A DNA stretch of 32,061 bases from Candidatus Methylomirabilota bacterium (GCA_035764725.1 DASTYT010000143.1:1-32061), one strand, 5' to 3'. Positions 19,612-27,876 are shown, counted from the stretch's first letter. Translations and numbers: made by a program. The notes: a model not told the origin generated them from the letters alone.

Positions 19612-20406
19612 CTAGCGATGCTCGTAGCCGGGCGAGATCTCCGACTCCATCTCGGCGGGCGATGCGGGGCGGCCGTCGAACCACATGGCCGTCTGCTCGC
19701 CGATCGGTCGGCGGCGGTTGATGCGTACCACGATGTTCCACTCGTCGTGGGCGCCGCTCGAAAATGCGCTGGAGGCCCGCATGGCGTAGTAGCGGACGAA
19801 GGCCTGGCGCTTGGCCGGCACATCGGCAACGTCGGCCCAGAGCTTGGCGTCGGTGGCCGCACGCTCGGTGAGCCAGCGGTCGATGCAGCCGGTGACGTCG
19901 TCGCGGCCGCAGCCGAAGAACGCGCGCATGTCACCCGGTCCGGTGAAATGCGCCATGTCGATGTCCTTGCCGGTGCCGTCCTCGCCCGCCAGCACGCTGG
20001 TCCACATCACCATGTACTCGGCGCCGCCGGGCTCCCGCCCGTTCACCGACTCCATCTGAAAGCGCCCGGGGTCGAGCACCCACACCGCGCTCCCGAATTC
20101 CTTCTCGAGACGTGTCTTCACGGAGGCGGCGATCGCGAGATTGGTCGCCACGTGGCCCCCGCCCCGCGGGCTGATGGGCGTGCTCGCGTAAATTACGAGC
20201 TTGCCCGCCTGGCGCTGGGCACGCACGTCCGCGCGGATCTTCTGGGCCTGGGCGGCGACCACCGCGTCGAAGGCGGGATCGGCGCAGTACGCGATGCCCA
20301 CGGACGTCGGTACCACCATCTTGGGCGCCTTGCACTCCGCGGCGAGCGCGGGGACTCCGGAGGCGAGAATCGCGAGCAGCAGCAGCCCCACCAAAGCCGG
20401 CTTCAT
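19612..20406 (-). CDS. Secreted protein of unknown function
   Basis: 264-residue protein I cannot assign. The N terminus MKPALVGLLLLAILASGVPALA is a signal peptide, followed by an AECKAPK segment, so it is periplasmic or exported. Four cysteines (about residue 25, one in GIAYCADP, and a CGRDDVTGC pair) could form two disulfides. Segments such as KLVIYASTPISPRGGGHVATNLAIAAS and DEWNIVVRINRRRPIGEQTAMWFDGR look like an alpha/beta fold without a known catalytic signature. The stop lies 21 bases before the ABC binding-protein start, so cotranscription with that importer is likely; a role in the same uptake or degradation process is inference. Confidence 0.72.
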   Translation of the reverse strand: MKPALVGLLLLAILASGVPALAAECKAPKMVVPTSVGIAYCADPAFDAVVAAQAQKIRADVRAQRQAGKLVIYASTPISPRGGGHVATNLAIAASVKTRLEKEFGSAVWVLDPGRFQMESVNGREPGGAEYMVMWTSVLAGEDGTGKDIDMAHFTGPGDMRAFFGCGRDDVTGCIDRWLTERAATDAKLWADVADVPAKRQAFVRYYAMRASSAFSSGAHDEWNIVVRINRRRPIGEQTAMWFDGRPASPAEMESEISPGYEHR

Positions 20407-20452
20407 CGGCAGCCCTCCCGGCCCAGCACGCTATGCCGGGGACGCGATGGGG

Positions 20453-21616
20453 TCAAGGGGCTGCTCCCCGCCGGCGCGCGAGGAGCTCACGGGCCACCGT
20501 CAGGCGGAGGACCTCCGTCGTGCCTTCGGCGATGCGCCAGGAGCGGATGCGGCGGTAGAGGCGCGCGAGGGGATGGCTCTCCACGACCGCGGCGCCGCCG
20601 CTCAACTGAATCGCGCGGTCCACGATGCGCGCGACCGCCTCGGTGGCCAGCGCCTTGGCCATCGTGATCTCGGCGCCGGCGGGGTCGCCGCTCTCCGCGC
20701 GGCGGGCGGCCGCGTAGGCGGCTGAGCGCGCCGCATAGAGATCCATGGCGCTGTCTGCGAGCATGGCCTGCACCCCCTCGCGGTCCGCCAGGGGCGTCCC
20801 GCTCCGATGCGGACGGTCCACCTGGCCGAGCACCCAGTCGAGCGTCCACGCGCCCGCCCCGCACGCCATGGCCGCCAAGCGCAGCCGCGTCGCCACGATG
20901 TCGTCAAGGGCCCGCGGCACGCCCTGCCCCACCTCGCCGATCATGTCGGCCGCGGTCACGGCGACGTCGCGCAGCTCGAACTCGCCGTGCACGGCGCCGT
21001 CCAGGGTCTCGAGGGTGCGGCGCAGGGTCACGCCCGGCGCCGCTCTCGGGACGACGAAGACGGCGGTTCCGCCGCGGTCGCCGTCAACGACGCGCGCCAC
21101 CGTCAGCAAGAGGTCGGCGGCGGGGCCGTCGGTGACGAACGACTTGATGCCGGTGAGCCGGAAGCCGTCGCCCGCGCGCGTGGCGGTGGTCCGCGGGCCC
21201 TCGCGCGCATCGGTGAAGGCAAACGCCGCGGCCAGCTCGCCGCGCAGCACGGGCAGGAGGAAGCGCTCGCGCTGCCCTGGCGTGCCGTGGCGGAGGAGAC
21301 CGCCCGAGCCGCCGACGACCAGCCCGCCGAGCGCGGCCCCGGACGCCGCGATGGCCTCGTGGACGGCGAGCCGGCCGAGCGGCCCGAGTCCGGCCCCACC
21401 GAGCTCCACCGGCTGGGTCAGGCGGAAGAGTCCCGCCGCCTCCGCGCGCGTGCGCACCCAGCGGCGCAGCTCGGGCGTGGCGTCGCCCTCCGTCGCCACG
21501 CGTTCTCGGCGCTCGGCGGGTAGTAGCTCCTCCAGGAGAAACGATCGCGCGCGCTGCCGAAGTGTGTCGAGCGGCGCGGGCAGCGGCTCGGGCGGGAGCG
21601 CCTCGGGCGCGGTCAG
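20453..21616 (-). CDS. Acyl-CoA dehydrogenase family protein, apparent CTG start
   Basis: 387-residue FAD enzyme oxidising acyl-CoA thioesters to enoyl-CoA; cytoplasmic. Family landmarks: AFAFTDAREGPRTTATRAGDGFRLTGIKSFVTDG in the middle domain, IQLSGGAAVVESHPLARLYRRIRSWRIAEGTTEV at the C terminus with the catalytic-type Glu in AEGTTE. The usual acidic DAGSD segment reads DAREGP. The GTG at 21499 would cut off recognisable N-terminal sequence (LDTLRQRARSFLLEELLPAERRER). In frame upstream there is no ATG, GTG or TTG before the DinB gene. The only suitable codon is CTG at 21614-21616, overlapping the DinB stop as CTGA and preceded by a strong AGGGGCGAGG ribosome site. That start gives the normal family length. 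Confidence 0.85.
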   Translation of the reverse strand: MTAPEALPPEPLPAPLDTLRQRARSFLLEELLPAERRERVATEGDATPELRRWVRTRAEAAGLFRLTQPVELGGAGLGPLGRLAVHEAIAASGAALGGLVVGGSGGLLRHGTPGQRERFLLPVLRGELAAAFAFTDAREGPRTTATRAGDGFRLTGIKSFVTDGPAADLLLTVARVVDGDRGGTAVFVVPRAAPGVTLRRTLETLDGAVHGEFELRDVAVTAADMIGEVGQGVPRALDDIVATRLRLAAMACGAGAWTLDWVLGQVDRPHRSGTPLADREGVQAMLADSAMDLYAARSAAYAAARRAESGDPAGAEITMAKALATEAVARIVDRAIQLSGGAAVVESHPLARLYRRIRSWRIAEGTTEVLRLTVARELLARRRGAAP

Positions 21617-22134
21617 ACCTCGCCCCTCAGCGCGCGCGCGAGCTGAGCCAGGTGGTTCTCGTCGTGCCAGGCCATGACGCCCAGGAAGTCGTCGATGGTG
21701 CGCCGGCCGCGGGAATCCATCTGGTGCCCGGCGCGGGCCCAGTCGGCCTCGGCGCGCATGGCGAAAAAGGTGAGCGTGGCGTCGCGATGCCGGTGAAAGG
21801 CCTCGAGGGCGCCGGCCAGCGGCTGCTCGAGGTAGCGGCGCTCGGCCGCGACCTGATTCGGGTTGACGGTGGGGAACCGTGGCTCGTCGGTGGCCATGAT
21901 CTGACGCAGCCGGTCCAGGAACGATGCCTCCGTGTCCCGCAGGTGGCAGAGGACCTCGATGGGCGCCCAGTTCTTCTCGTCCGGCCGGCGCGTCAGCGCC
22001 GCGGGATCCACGCCACGGAACGCCGCAGCCAGATCACCCGGCGTGCGCCCGAGCCGGGCGAGCCGCTCGGCGCGCGGGCGCCGGGCCCATTCCTCGAGGG
22101 AAGTGACCGGGGGCACCGGCACAGGCGTGGCCAT
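21613..22134 (-). CDS. DinB-family (DinB_2) putative metal-binding protein
   Basis: 173-residue four-helix-bundle protein of the DinB/YfiT superfamily, some of whose members are thiol- or bacillithiol-dependent transferases. The potential metal histidines are visible in VLCHLRDTEASF (about residue 64) and MAWHDENHLAQLARAL (about 155-160). The ATG at 22132-22134 lies 26 bases after the upstream MFS stop. The gene's TGA overlaps the CTG start of the acyl-CoA dehydrogenase, so the two are translationally coupled. The substrate is unknown. Confidence 0.86.
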   Translation of the reverse strand: MATPVPVPPVTSLEEWARRPRAERLARLGRTPGDLAAAFRGVDPAALTRRPDEKNWAPIEVLCHLRDTEASFLDRLRQIMATDEPRFPTVNPNQVAAERRYLEQPLAGALEAFHRHRDATLTFFAMRAEADWARAGHQMDSRGRRTIDDFLGVMAWHDENHLAQLARALRGEV

Positions 22135-22160
22135 TGCGGCCCGAGTATACGTCTACGGCC

Positions 22161-23462
22161 TCAGCGCAGCCGGCTGGCGTGCCGAGGCACCCGCCCGGCG
22201 ACGAGGCGCACCTTGCGCGGCGCGGCCATCCAGATCGCCGCGGCCGAGATCACACAGAGGACGATCCCCACCAAGAACGCCACCACGTAGTTGCCGGTGC
22301 GATCGTGTAGCCATCCCGCGACCCAGGGCCCCGCCCCCGAGCCGAGCCCGGTCGCCAGGGAGAGCGTGCCGAATATGCGGCCGTAGTGAGCGCCCTGGAA
22401 CAGCTCGGCGGGGATGGCGGCGAAAACCGACGCCATGCCGTAGCCCACCAATCCCTGCGCGAGCACCATCGCCCAGAGGAGCGGCGTCGTGGGCGAGGCG
22501 CGCATGGCGAGGAGGATGAGGAAGCAGGCGACGAAGCCCGCGCAGCCCAGGGACCAGATCACTTCCCGGCCCCAGCGATCGGACAGGTAGCCGAGGGCGA
22601 TCTGTCCGACGACGCCCGCCAGCGCCACCAGGCCGAGCGCGTAGGCCGCCGGCTCCGGACGGAAGCCGATGTCGATCAGGTAGCGGGTCTGATGCACCTG
22701 GATCTCGTACCAGGCGAAGAGCGCGGTGAAGAACCCGACGAACGCCCACCAGAAGCGCCGGGTGCGAACGGCGCGGCCGAGCGTCCAGTCGGTCGCGGCC
22801 CAGACGGGGTCGACGACGTTGGCCGGTCGCGCGGCCGCGGCGCCCGCCGGGACGTGCCGATCGCCATCCGGCAGCAGGCCCATGTCCTCCGGCCGCCGCC
22901 GGGGCAAGAGCGCGTTGATCGGCACCAGCGCCCCGAACATGACGATCGAGAGCCCGAGGCAGGCGGCGCGCCAGCCGCGGGTGCTGATGAGGTGCTGCGC
23001 CCAGGGCAGGAGCACGATGGAGCCGATCCCTACCCCGGAGAACGCGATGCCGAGCGCGAGCCCGCGCCGCCGCACGAACCAGTTGGGCATGAAGAGGCCG
23101 TGCCCGGTATAGCCCAGGCACAGGCTGCCGCCGGAGACGAGAAAGCCGAGCGTCACGTAGAGGTGCCACGGTCGCGAGATGAGCGTGGCGAGGGCGAGCC
23201 CCGAGCCCATCATCGCCACGCCGAGCAGGATGAGGACACGCGCCCCGCGGCGATCGAGGAGCCAGCCGAGCCACGGCGCGAAGGGCGTCGAGACGATGAA
23301 CCCGATCGCGAAGGCGCCCGCGGTGAGCCCGCGGTCCCACCCGAACTCATCGAGGATGGGCGGGAACAGCAGCGAGAACGCGGTGCGGGCATTGACGCCC
23401 ACGCCCATGGTGACGAAGGCGCAGGCGACGATCACCCAGCCGTAGAAGAACGGAAGCCGCAC
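22161..23462 (-). CDS. MFS transporter (monocarboxylate/oxalate-formate-like)
   Basis: 433-residue inner-membrane carrier with about twelve helices. N-terminal FFYGWVIVACAFVTMGVGVNARTAFSLLFPPILDEFGWDRG and the loop motif GWLLDRRGARVLI place it in the major facilitator superfamily near oxalate/formate and monocarboxylate-type carriers; the second half has GYLSDRWGREVIW and ELFQGAHYGRIFG. Start is GTG at 23460-23462, 15 bases after the stop of the HIT-like gene and directly ahead of the first helix. The longer frame back to 23681 overlaps that gene and is not coding. Substrate unknown. Confidence 0.88.
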   Translation of the reverse strand: MRLPFFYGWVIVACAFVTMGVGVNARTAFSLLFPPILDEFGWDRGLTAGAFAIGFIVSTPFAPWLGWLLDRRGARVLILLGVAMMGSGLALATLISRPWHLYVTLGFLVSGGSLCLGYTGHGLFMPNWFVRRRGLALGIAFSGVGIGSIVLLPWAQHLISTRGWRAACLGLSIVMFGALVPINALLPRRRPEDMGLLPDGDRHVPAGAAAARPANVVDPVWAATDWTLGRAVRTRRFWWAFVGFFTALFAWYEIQVHQTRYLIDIGFRPEPAAYALGLVALAGVVGQIALGYLSDRWGREVIWSLGCAGFVACFLILLAMRASPTTPLLWAMVLAQGLVGYGMASVFAAIPAELFQGAHYGRIFGTLSLATGLGSGAGPWVAGWLHDRTGNYVVAFLVGIVLCVISAAAIWMAAPRKVRLVAGRVPRHASRLR

Positions 23463-23476
23463 GCGGGCGCCGGGCC

Positions 23477-23809
23477 CTACCGCCGGTCGTAACCGAAGAA
23501 CCCGCCTTTCGGACGCGCGTGCGCGTGGAAATGGTCGGGAATGTTGCGCATGTGATCGTCCACCCAGTACTCTCCCACGCGCTGCGTCGCCACCTCGCCG
23601 AGACGGGCCAGCATGTGGGCGCGCGCCTCGGGGGGCGGCTGGGTTCCGTGGCGGCGCCACACCACCATGGGCGTCTCGCACACGTCACACTCGGCGATCC
23701 AGCACACGTCGTCCTCGTGGTACCAGGGCGTGATCCTCTTGGCCCGACAGAGGTCGCAGCCGGCGACCTTACCGTCGTCAGGCAGCGGCGGCGGTGGAGC
23801 GGACGCCAT
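23477..23809 (-). CDS. Short HIT-like protein with CxxC motifs
   Basis: 110-residue cytoplasmic protein. It carries CDLC (C18, C21), a further Cys36 and CDVC (C41, C44), which could hold zinc. The order of motifs parallels histidine-triad proteins: CDLC and YHEDDVCW correspond to the CxxC...YEDD start, MVVWRRHG to the LVIPKRH strand, and HFHAHARP (H93, H95, H97) to the HxHxHxxP catalytic triad. This suggests a divergent HIT nucleotide hydrolase or transferase, or a related fold; the assignment is by motif only. ATG at 23807-23809 has an AGGTGAGG ribosome site a few bases upstream. Its 5' end overlaps the 3' end of the upstream MFS gene by 32 bases, and the next MFS gene begins 14 bases after its stop, so all three form one transcript. 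Confidence 0.72.
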   Translation of the reverse strand: MASAPPPPLPDDGKVAGCDLCRAKRITPWYHEDDVCWIAECDVCETPMVVWRRHGTQPPPEARAHMLARLGEVATQRVGEYWVDDHMRNIPDHFHAHARPKGGFFGYDRR

Positions 23810-25019
23810 GGCGCCTCACCTGGACCACGGTCGTGATCGTGAGCAGCATGAACACCGCCGCGACCACGAACACCGCGCGCGGCTCGCCGCGATCGAGCAG
23901 CCAGCCGAAGAGCAGCGGCGTGAGCGAGGAGCCGAGATCGAGGCCGGAGTAGACGAAGCCGTAGACCTTGCCCGAGGCTCCGCGCGGCGTCGCCCGGCGC
24001 ACCAGCATGTCGCGCGAGGGCGTGGTCATGCCGAGGGCGAAGCCCGCCACCGCCATGAGCACCGGCAGGGCAGGGAGCGCGAGCGCGCCGCTCGCCAGCA
24101 CGAGGGTCAGCACCGCGCCCGTGCTCATGCCGCACGCGGCTACGAGATCGTGGCGGCGCGTGCGGTCGGCGAGGAACGCACCCAGGAGGACGCCGCCCGA
24201 GCTGCCCAGGAGAAACGCGGTGAGGGCGCCGGTGGCGACCGCGAGGGGCGCCTGGTAGAGCGTCACGAGCGTGGTCACCGAAAAGGTCTGAAGTCCGATC
24301 TGCGCGGTCGCGAGCAGGGCGAAGTAGGCGAAGGCGGCGAGCACCGGCGCCACCATGAGCAGCCGGATGTCGGCGGCAAGCCCGCCGCCATCGCCCGCCT
24401 CGCGCCGCGGAGTCGCCACCCGGTCGTCGGCGAGTGCGTCGGACTGGGTCGAGAGGAGCAAGGCCGCCGCCACGCCGATCCCGCCCACGGTGACGAGCGC
24501 GGTGCGCCACGAGCTGTGCGCGGCGAGCGCGACGACCACCACGGGCGCCGCCGTCCAGCCGAGATTGCCGCAGATCGAGTGCACGCCGTAGGCGCGGCCG
24601 AGCCGGCGCGCGTCCACCGAGGCGTTGAAGATGGAGTAGTCGGCGGGATGGAACACGCTGTTCCCGAGCCCGGCCAGTACCGCGATGGGCAGCAGGGCCC
24701 AGTACGTCGGCGCGATGCCCGCGGCGGCGATCGCGCCCGCGAAAAGGCACATCCCGGTGACGAGCACCCGCACGGCGCCGAAGCGATCCACGAGGAAGCC
24801 CGAGATCGTCTGCCCGATGCCGGACGAGGCGTACATCAGGCTCACCACGAAGCCCAGCGCCACGTACGGCACGCCGAACGTCTCCTTGATGAGCGGGAAG
24901 AGCGGCGGCAGCGCGAGCTGGAAGAAGTGACTGAAGAAGTGCGCGGAGCCTACGAGACCGATGATGCGAACATCACGCTTCAGCGTGCCTACGGTCGCAT
25001 CGAGCATACCGTTCACCAT
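23778..25019 (-). CDS. MFS transporter
   Basis: 413-residue inner-membrane carrier with about twelve helices. Features: VGSAHFFSHFFQLALPPLFPLIKETFGVPYVALG at the first helices, GFLVDRFGAVRVLV as the loop 2-3 signature and GNSVFHPADYSIFNASVDARRLGRAYGVHSICGNLGW, a stretch typical of FsrA (fosmidomycin resistance)-like and related carriers. It differs clearly from the neighbouring MFS protein and is not a recent duplicate. The start is uncertain: ATGs occur at 25068-25070, 25017-25019 and 25005-25007. The 25019 one is chosen because family homology begins soon after and the 25070 one would lie within the divergent promoter region. First gene of the minus-strand block. Confidence 0.85.
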   Translation of the reverse strand: MVNGMLDATVGTLKRDVRIIGLVGSAHFFSHFFQLALPPLFPLIKETFGVPYVALGFVVSLMYASSGIGQTISGFLVDRFGAVRVLVTGMCLFAGAIAAAGIAPTYWALLPIAVLAGLGNSVFHPADYSIFNASVDARRLGRAYGVHSICGNLGWTAAPVVVVALAAHSSWRTALVTVGGIGVAAALLLSTQSDALADDRVATPRREAGDGGGLAADIRLLMVAPVLAAFAYFALLATAQIGLQTFSVTTLVTLYQAPLAVATGALTAFLLGSSGGVLLGAFLADRTRRHDLVAACGMSTGAVLTLVLASGALALPALPVLMAVAGFALGMTTPSRDMLVRRATPRGASGKVYGFVYSGLDLGSSLTPLLFGWLLDRGEPRAVFVVAAVFMLLTITTVVQVRRHGVRSTAAAA

Positions 25020-25049
25020 GCCATCTGGGCGCGGCCGCGTCAAACTCCT

Positions 25050-25085
25050 GTGGTACGATTCGGGCCTCACCCGCCGTCAAGGAGG
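25050..25085 (+). promoter_or_regulatory. Possible extended -10 promoter and strong ribosome site for the molybdenum hydroxylase gene
   Basis: TGGTACGAT at 25051-25059 fits an extended -10 element (TGnTAnnAT) with no recognisable -35. AAGGAGG at 25079-25085 is a near-perfect Shine-Dalgarno five bases before the ATG at 25091. The 71-bp gap must also serve the divergent MFS gene. The ribosome site is clear, the promoter tentative. Confidence 0.4.
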
Positions 25086-25090
25086 CCTGC

Positions 25091-27373
25091 ATGCCCGTTC
25101 AGCACGTGGGGCGCCCGATCAAGCGCATCGAGGACCCCAAGCTCATCACCGGCAGCGATCCCTACGTCAACGACTTCAAGTTCACCGGTGCGCTCCACCT
25201 GGCCTTCGTGCGCAGCCCGCACGCCCACGCCACCATCCGGCGCATCGACACCGCGGCCGCGCGCGCGGTGCCGGGCGTGGTGTCCGTCTTCACGGGCGCC
25301 GATCTCAACGCCGAGGTCGGCGTGATCCACACCCCGCTGCCGCCCGAGATGTTCGCCAGCATGAACCGCCAGGGCCACACCCTGCTCGCCGAGGGGCGCG
25401 TCCGGCACGTGGGCGAGCCGGTGGCAGTGGTGGCGGCGGAGAGTCCCGCCGCGGCGGTCGACGGCGCCGACGCCGTCGTCGTGGACTACGATCCGCTCCC
25501 CGTGGTGGTGGACGCAGCGGACGCGCTCAAGCCCGGCGCGCCGCTCCTCTACCCCGAGTCCAAGACGAATCTCGGCGTGAGCCTCAAGGCCGAGTCCGGC
25601 GACGTGGACGGCGCGTTCAAGAAGGCGGACGTGGTGGTGGACATGCACATGTACAACCAGCGCGTATTGCCGGTGTGCATGGAGCCGCGCGCGTGCAGCG
25701 CGGCGTGGGACGAGAGGACCCAGAAGATGGTCATGTACGGCGACACGCAGATCCCGCACACCATGCGGAACCAGGTCGCCGAGCGCCTCAAGCTCCAGCC
25801 CGATCAGATCCATCTCATGACGGGCCGCGTGGGCGGCGGCTTCGGGGCCAAGGTGCCGGTGTACCAGGAAGACACGATCGTCCCGCTCCTCGCCATGCGC
25901 CTCAAGCGCCCGGTGAAGTGGAACGCCACGCGGCGCGAGGACCTCCAGGCCACCGGGCACGGGCGCGACGTGCGCATTCACCTGCGCCTGGCCGCGGACA
26001 AGACCGGGCGCATCCTGGGGCTCGAGGCCCGGATCATCGGCAACGCCGGCTACTGCCTCTATCACGTGGGCTGCCTGCTCCCCGTGCTGTGCGGGCAGAT
26101 GATCACCGGCTGCTACGACATCCAGACCGCGCGCGTGGACATCCAGGTCGCCTTCACCAACACCATGGGCACCGTGCCCTATCGCGGCGCGGGGCGCCCG
26201 GAGGCGGCCTACTTCATCGAGCGCGCGATGGACACGCTGGCCGCCAAGCTCGGCATCGATCCGGCGGAGGTGCGGCGTCGCAACTTCATCTCACCCGATC
26301 GGTTCCCGTACCAGACCATCATGGGCAACTCCTACGACTCGGGCGAGTACACGCGGGCGCTGGAGCATGCGCTGACCAAGGCCGGCTACCCCGAGCTGCG
26401 GCGCGAGCAGCGGGACGCGCGGGGCCAGGGCCGGCTCGTGGGCATCGGGCTCGCCTCGTACGTGGAGATCTGTGGCTTCGAGGACGACGAGACCTCCGAC
26501 GTGATCGTGGCGGACGACGGCAAGGTGACGGTGCTGACCGGCGCGGCCTCCCACGGCCAGGGGCACGAGACGGCCTTCGCGCAGCTCGTGGCCGACGAGC
26601 TTCAGGTGCCCATGGCTGACGTCACGGTGATTCACGGCGACACCGTGAAGGTGCGGAGCGGCGTGGGCACGTTCGGCAGCCGCTCCATCGCCAAGGGCGG
26701 GATGCACGCGCTCGCCAATGCCGTGAAGGTGCGCGAGGCGGCACTGCAGACGGCGGCCGGGCTGCTCGAGGCGGCGGTGGCGGACATCGTGCACGCCGAC
26801 GGCAAGTTCTCCGTGCGCGGCGTACCCGACCGCTCCGTGACCTGGAAGCAGGTGGCCGCGGCCTCCAAGGGCGCGCTCACATCCTGCGGCGACATCAAGG
26901 GTAACGGCACGCTCTTTCCCTTCGGCACTCACGTGGCCATGGTCGAGGTGGATCGCGAGAGCGGCAAGCCGCGCATCCTGAAATATTTCTCGATCGACGA
27001 CGCCGGCTTCCTCGTGAACCCGCTGCTCGTGCAGGGGCAGGTGCATGGCGGGCTCGCCCAGGGCATTGGCCAGGCCCTCTGGGAGGAGGCCGCGTTCGAC
27101 GAGTCGGGCCAGCTCCTTTCCTCGACCCTGATGGACTATGCGCTGCCCAAGACCGACGACCTCATCTCGTTCGTGAACGACCACACCCGGACGGACTCAC
27201 CGCGCACTACCCTCGGCGTGAAGGGGATCGGCGAGGCGGCCACCATCGGCTCCACGCCGGCCATCGCCAACGCGGTGGTGGACGCGCTGCGGCCGATGGG
27301 CATCGAGCACGTGGAGATCCCGCTGACCCCGCAGAAGGTGTGGGCCGCCCTCGCGGCGGCGCCCAAGAAGTGA
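25091..27373 (+). CDS. Xanthine dehydrogenase/aldehyde oxidase family molybdopterin-binding subunit (CoxL form II-like)
   Basis: 760-residue molybdenum hydroxylase large subunit; such enzymes hydroxylate aldehydes, purines or N-heteroaromatics. Domain order is normal: an N-terminal Ald_Xan_dh_C-type a/b hammerhead (GRPIKRIEDPKLITGSDPYVNDF, about 1-120), then two molybdenum-cofactor regions. GGGFGAK lies at 248-254, the active-site loop PYRGAGR at 363-369 and the catalytic-type Glu715 in VKGIGEAA. PYRGAGR matches the form II loop (AYRGAGR), not the AYRCSFR of true aerobic CO dehydrogenase, so CO oxidation is unlikely. The FAD (CoxM-like) and 2Fe-2S (CoxS-like) partners are not in this window. 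ATG at 25091 has an AAGGAGG ribosome site. The stop overlaps the next start as GTGA. Confidence 0.94.
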   Translation: MPVQHVGRPIKRIEDPKLITGSDPYVNDFKFTGALHLAFVRSPHAHATIRRIDTAAARAVPGVVSVFTGADLNAEVGVIHTPLPPEMFASMNRQGHTLLAEGRVRHVGEPVAVVAAESPAAAVDGADAVVVDYDPLPVVVDAADALKPGAPLLYPESKTNLGVSLKAESGDVDGAFKKADVVVDMHMYNQRVLPVCMEPRACSAAWDERTQKMVMYGDTQIPHTMRNQVAERLKLQPDQIHLMTGRVGGGFGAKVPVYQEDTIVPLLAMRLKRPVKWNATRREDLQATGHGRDVRIHLRLAADKTGRILGLEARIIGNAGYCLYHVGCLLPVLCGQMITGCYDIQTARVDIQVAFTNTMGTVPYRGAGRPEAAYFIERAMDTLAAKLGIDPAEVRRRNFISPDRFPYQTIMGNSYDSGEYTRALEHALTKAGYPELRREQRDARGQGRLVGIGLASYVEICGFEDDETSDVIVADDGKVTVLTGAASHGQGHETAFAQLVADELQVPMADVTVIHGDTVKVRSGVGTFGSRSIAKGGMHALANAVKVREAALQTAAGLLEAAVADIVHADGKFSVRGVPDRSVTWKQVAAASKGALTSCGDIKGNGTLFPFGTHVAMVEVDRESGKPRILKYFSIDDAGFLVNPLLVQGQVHGGLAQGIGQALWEEAAFDESGQLLSSTLMDYALPKTDDLISFVNDHTRTDSPRTTLGVKGIGEAATIGSTPAIANAVVDALRPMGIEHVEIPLTPQKVWAALAAAPKK

Positions 27374-27876
27374 GCGACGAGACGCTGGCCCAGGTGCGCC
27401 GAGCCCTCGACGGGCTCGGCGTGCCGTACGAGATCGTGGACATCGATCCCGCCTTCGCGGACACGGCGGCTTTCTGCGAGAAGTACGGCTATGGCCTCGA
27501 CGTCAGCGGCAACACGATCATCGTGGCCTCGAAGAAGGAGCCGAAGCAGTTCGCCGCCTGCCTGGTGCTGGCCAACACGCGGCTCGACGTCAACCACACC
27601 GTGAAGCGCCTCATGGGAGCCTCGCGCGTGTCATTCGCCTCGGCCGAGGAAACCATGGCCCTGACCGGCATGCAGATCGGCGGGGTCACCGTGCTCGCCC
27701 TCCCGGCCGATCTGGCCGTCTACGTGGACGACCGGATCATGGCCCTGCCCTGGATGATCCTGGGCGCGGGCAGCCGCGCCGCCAAGGTGAAGGTCTCGCC
27801 GCGGGTCCTGGAGCGCCTGCCCGGATTCCAGGCGGTCCCCGGCCTCGCCCAGCCGATCCCGCCGCCGCCCGCTTAG
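27370..27876 (+). CDS. YbaK/EbsC-type aminoacyl-tRNA deacylase
   Basis: 168-residue free-standing editing-domain protein; relatives (YbaK, ProXp, INS superfamily) hydrolyse mischarged aminoacyl-tRNAs such as Cys- or Ala-tRNA-Pro. Family motifs: IVASKKEPKQFAACLVLANTRLDVNHTVKRLMGASRVSFASAEE, which holds the basic substrate-binding Lys, and MTGxQIGGVTVLALP-like sequence (ALTGMQIGGVTVLALP). The GTG at 27370 overlaps the upstream TGA (GTGA), which fits translational coupling with the molybdenum hydroxylase. An ATG at 27340 in the same frame lies inside the upstream gene and adds a non-homologous GRPRGGAQE segment, so it is rejected. Which aminoacyl-tRNA it edits is unknown; pairing with a molybdenum enzyme is unexpected. 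Confidence 0.85.
   Translation: MSDETLAQVRRALDGLGVPYEIVDIDPAFADTAAFCEKYGYGLDVSGNTIIVASKKEPKQFAACLVLANTRLDVNHTVKRLMGASRVSFASAEETMALTGMQIGGVTVLALPADLAVYVDDRIMALPWMILGAGSRAAKVKVSPRVLERLPGFQAVPGLAQPIPPPPA

Noticed and set aside
16898..19741. One 947-codon frame suggesting a binding protein-permease fusion
   Set aside because: Upstream of 18565 the frame encodes no family sequence; the binding protein is encoded in another frame with its own signal peptide and ribosome site.
25091..27373. Aerobic CO dehydrogenase large subunit
   Set aside because: The active-site loop is PYRGAGR, not the Cys-containing AYRCSFR of genuine CoxL.
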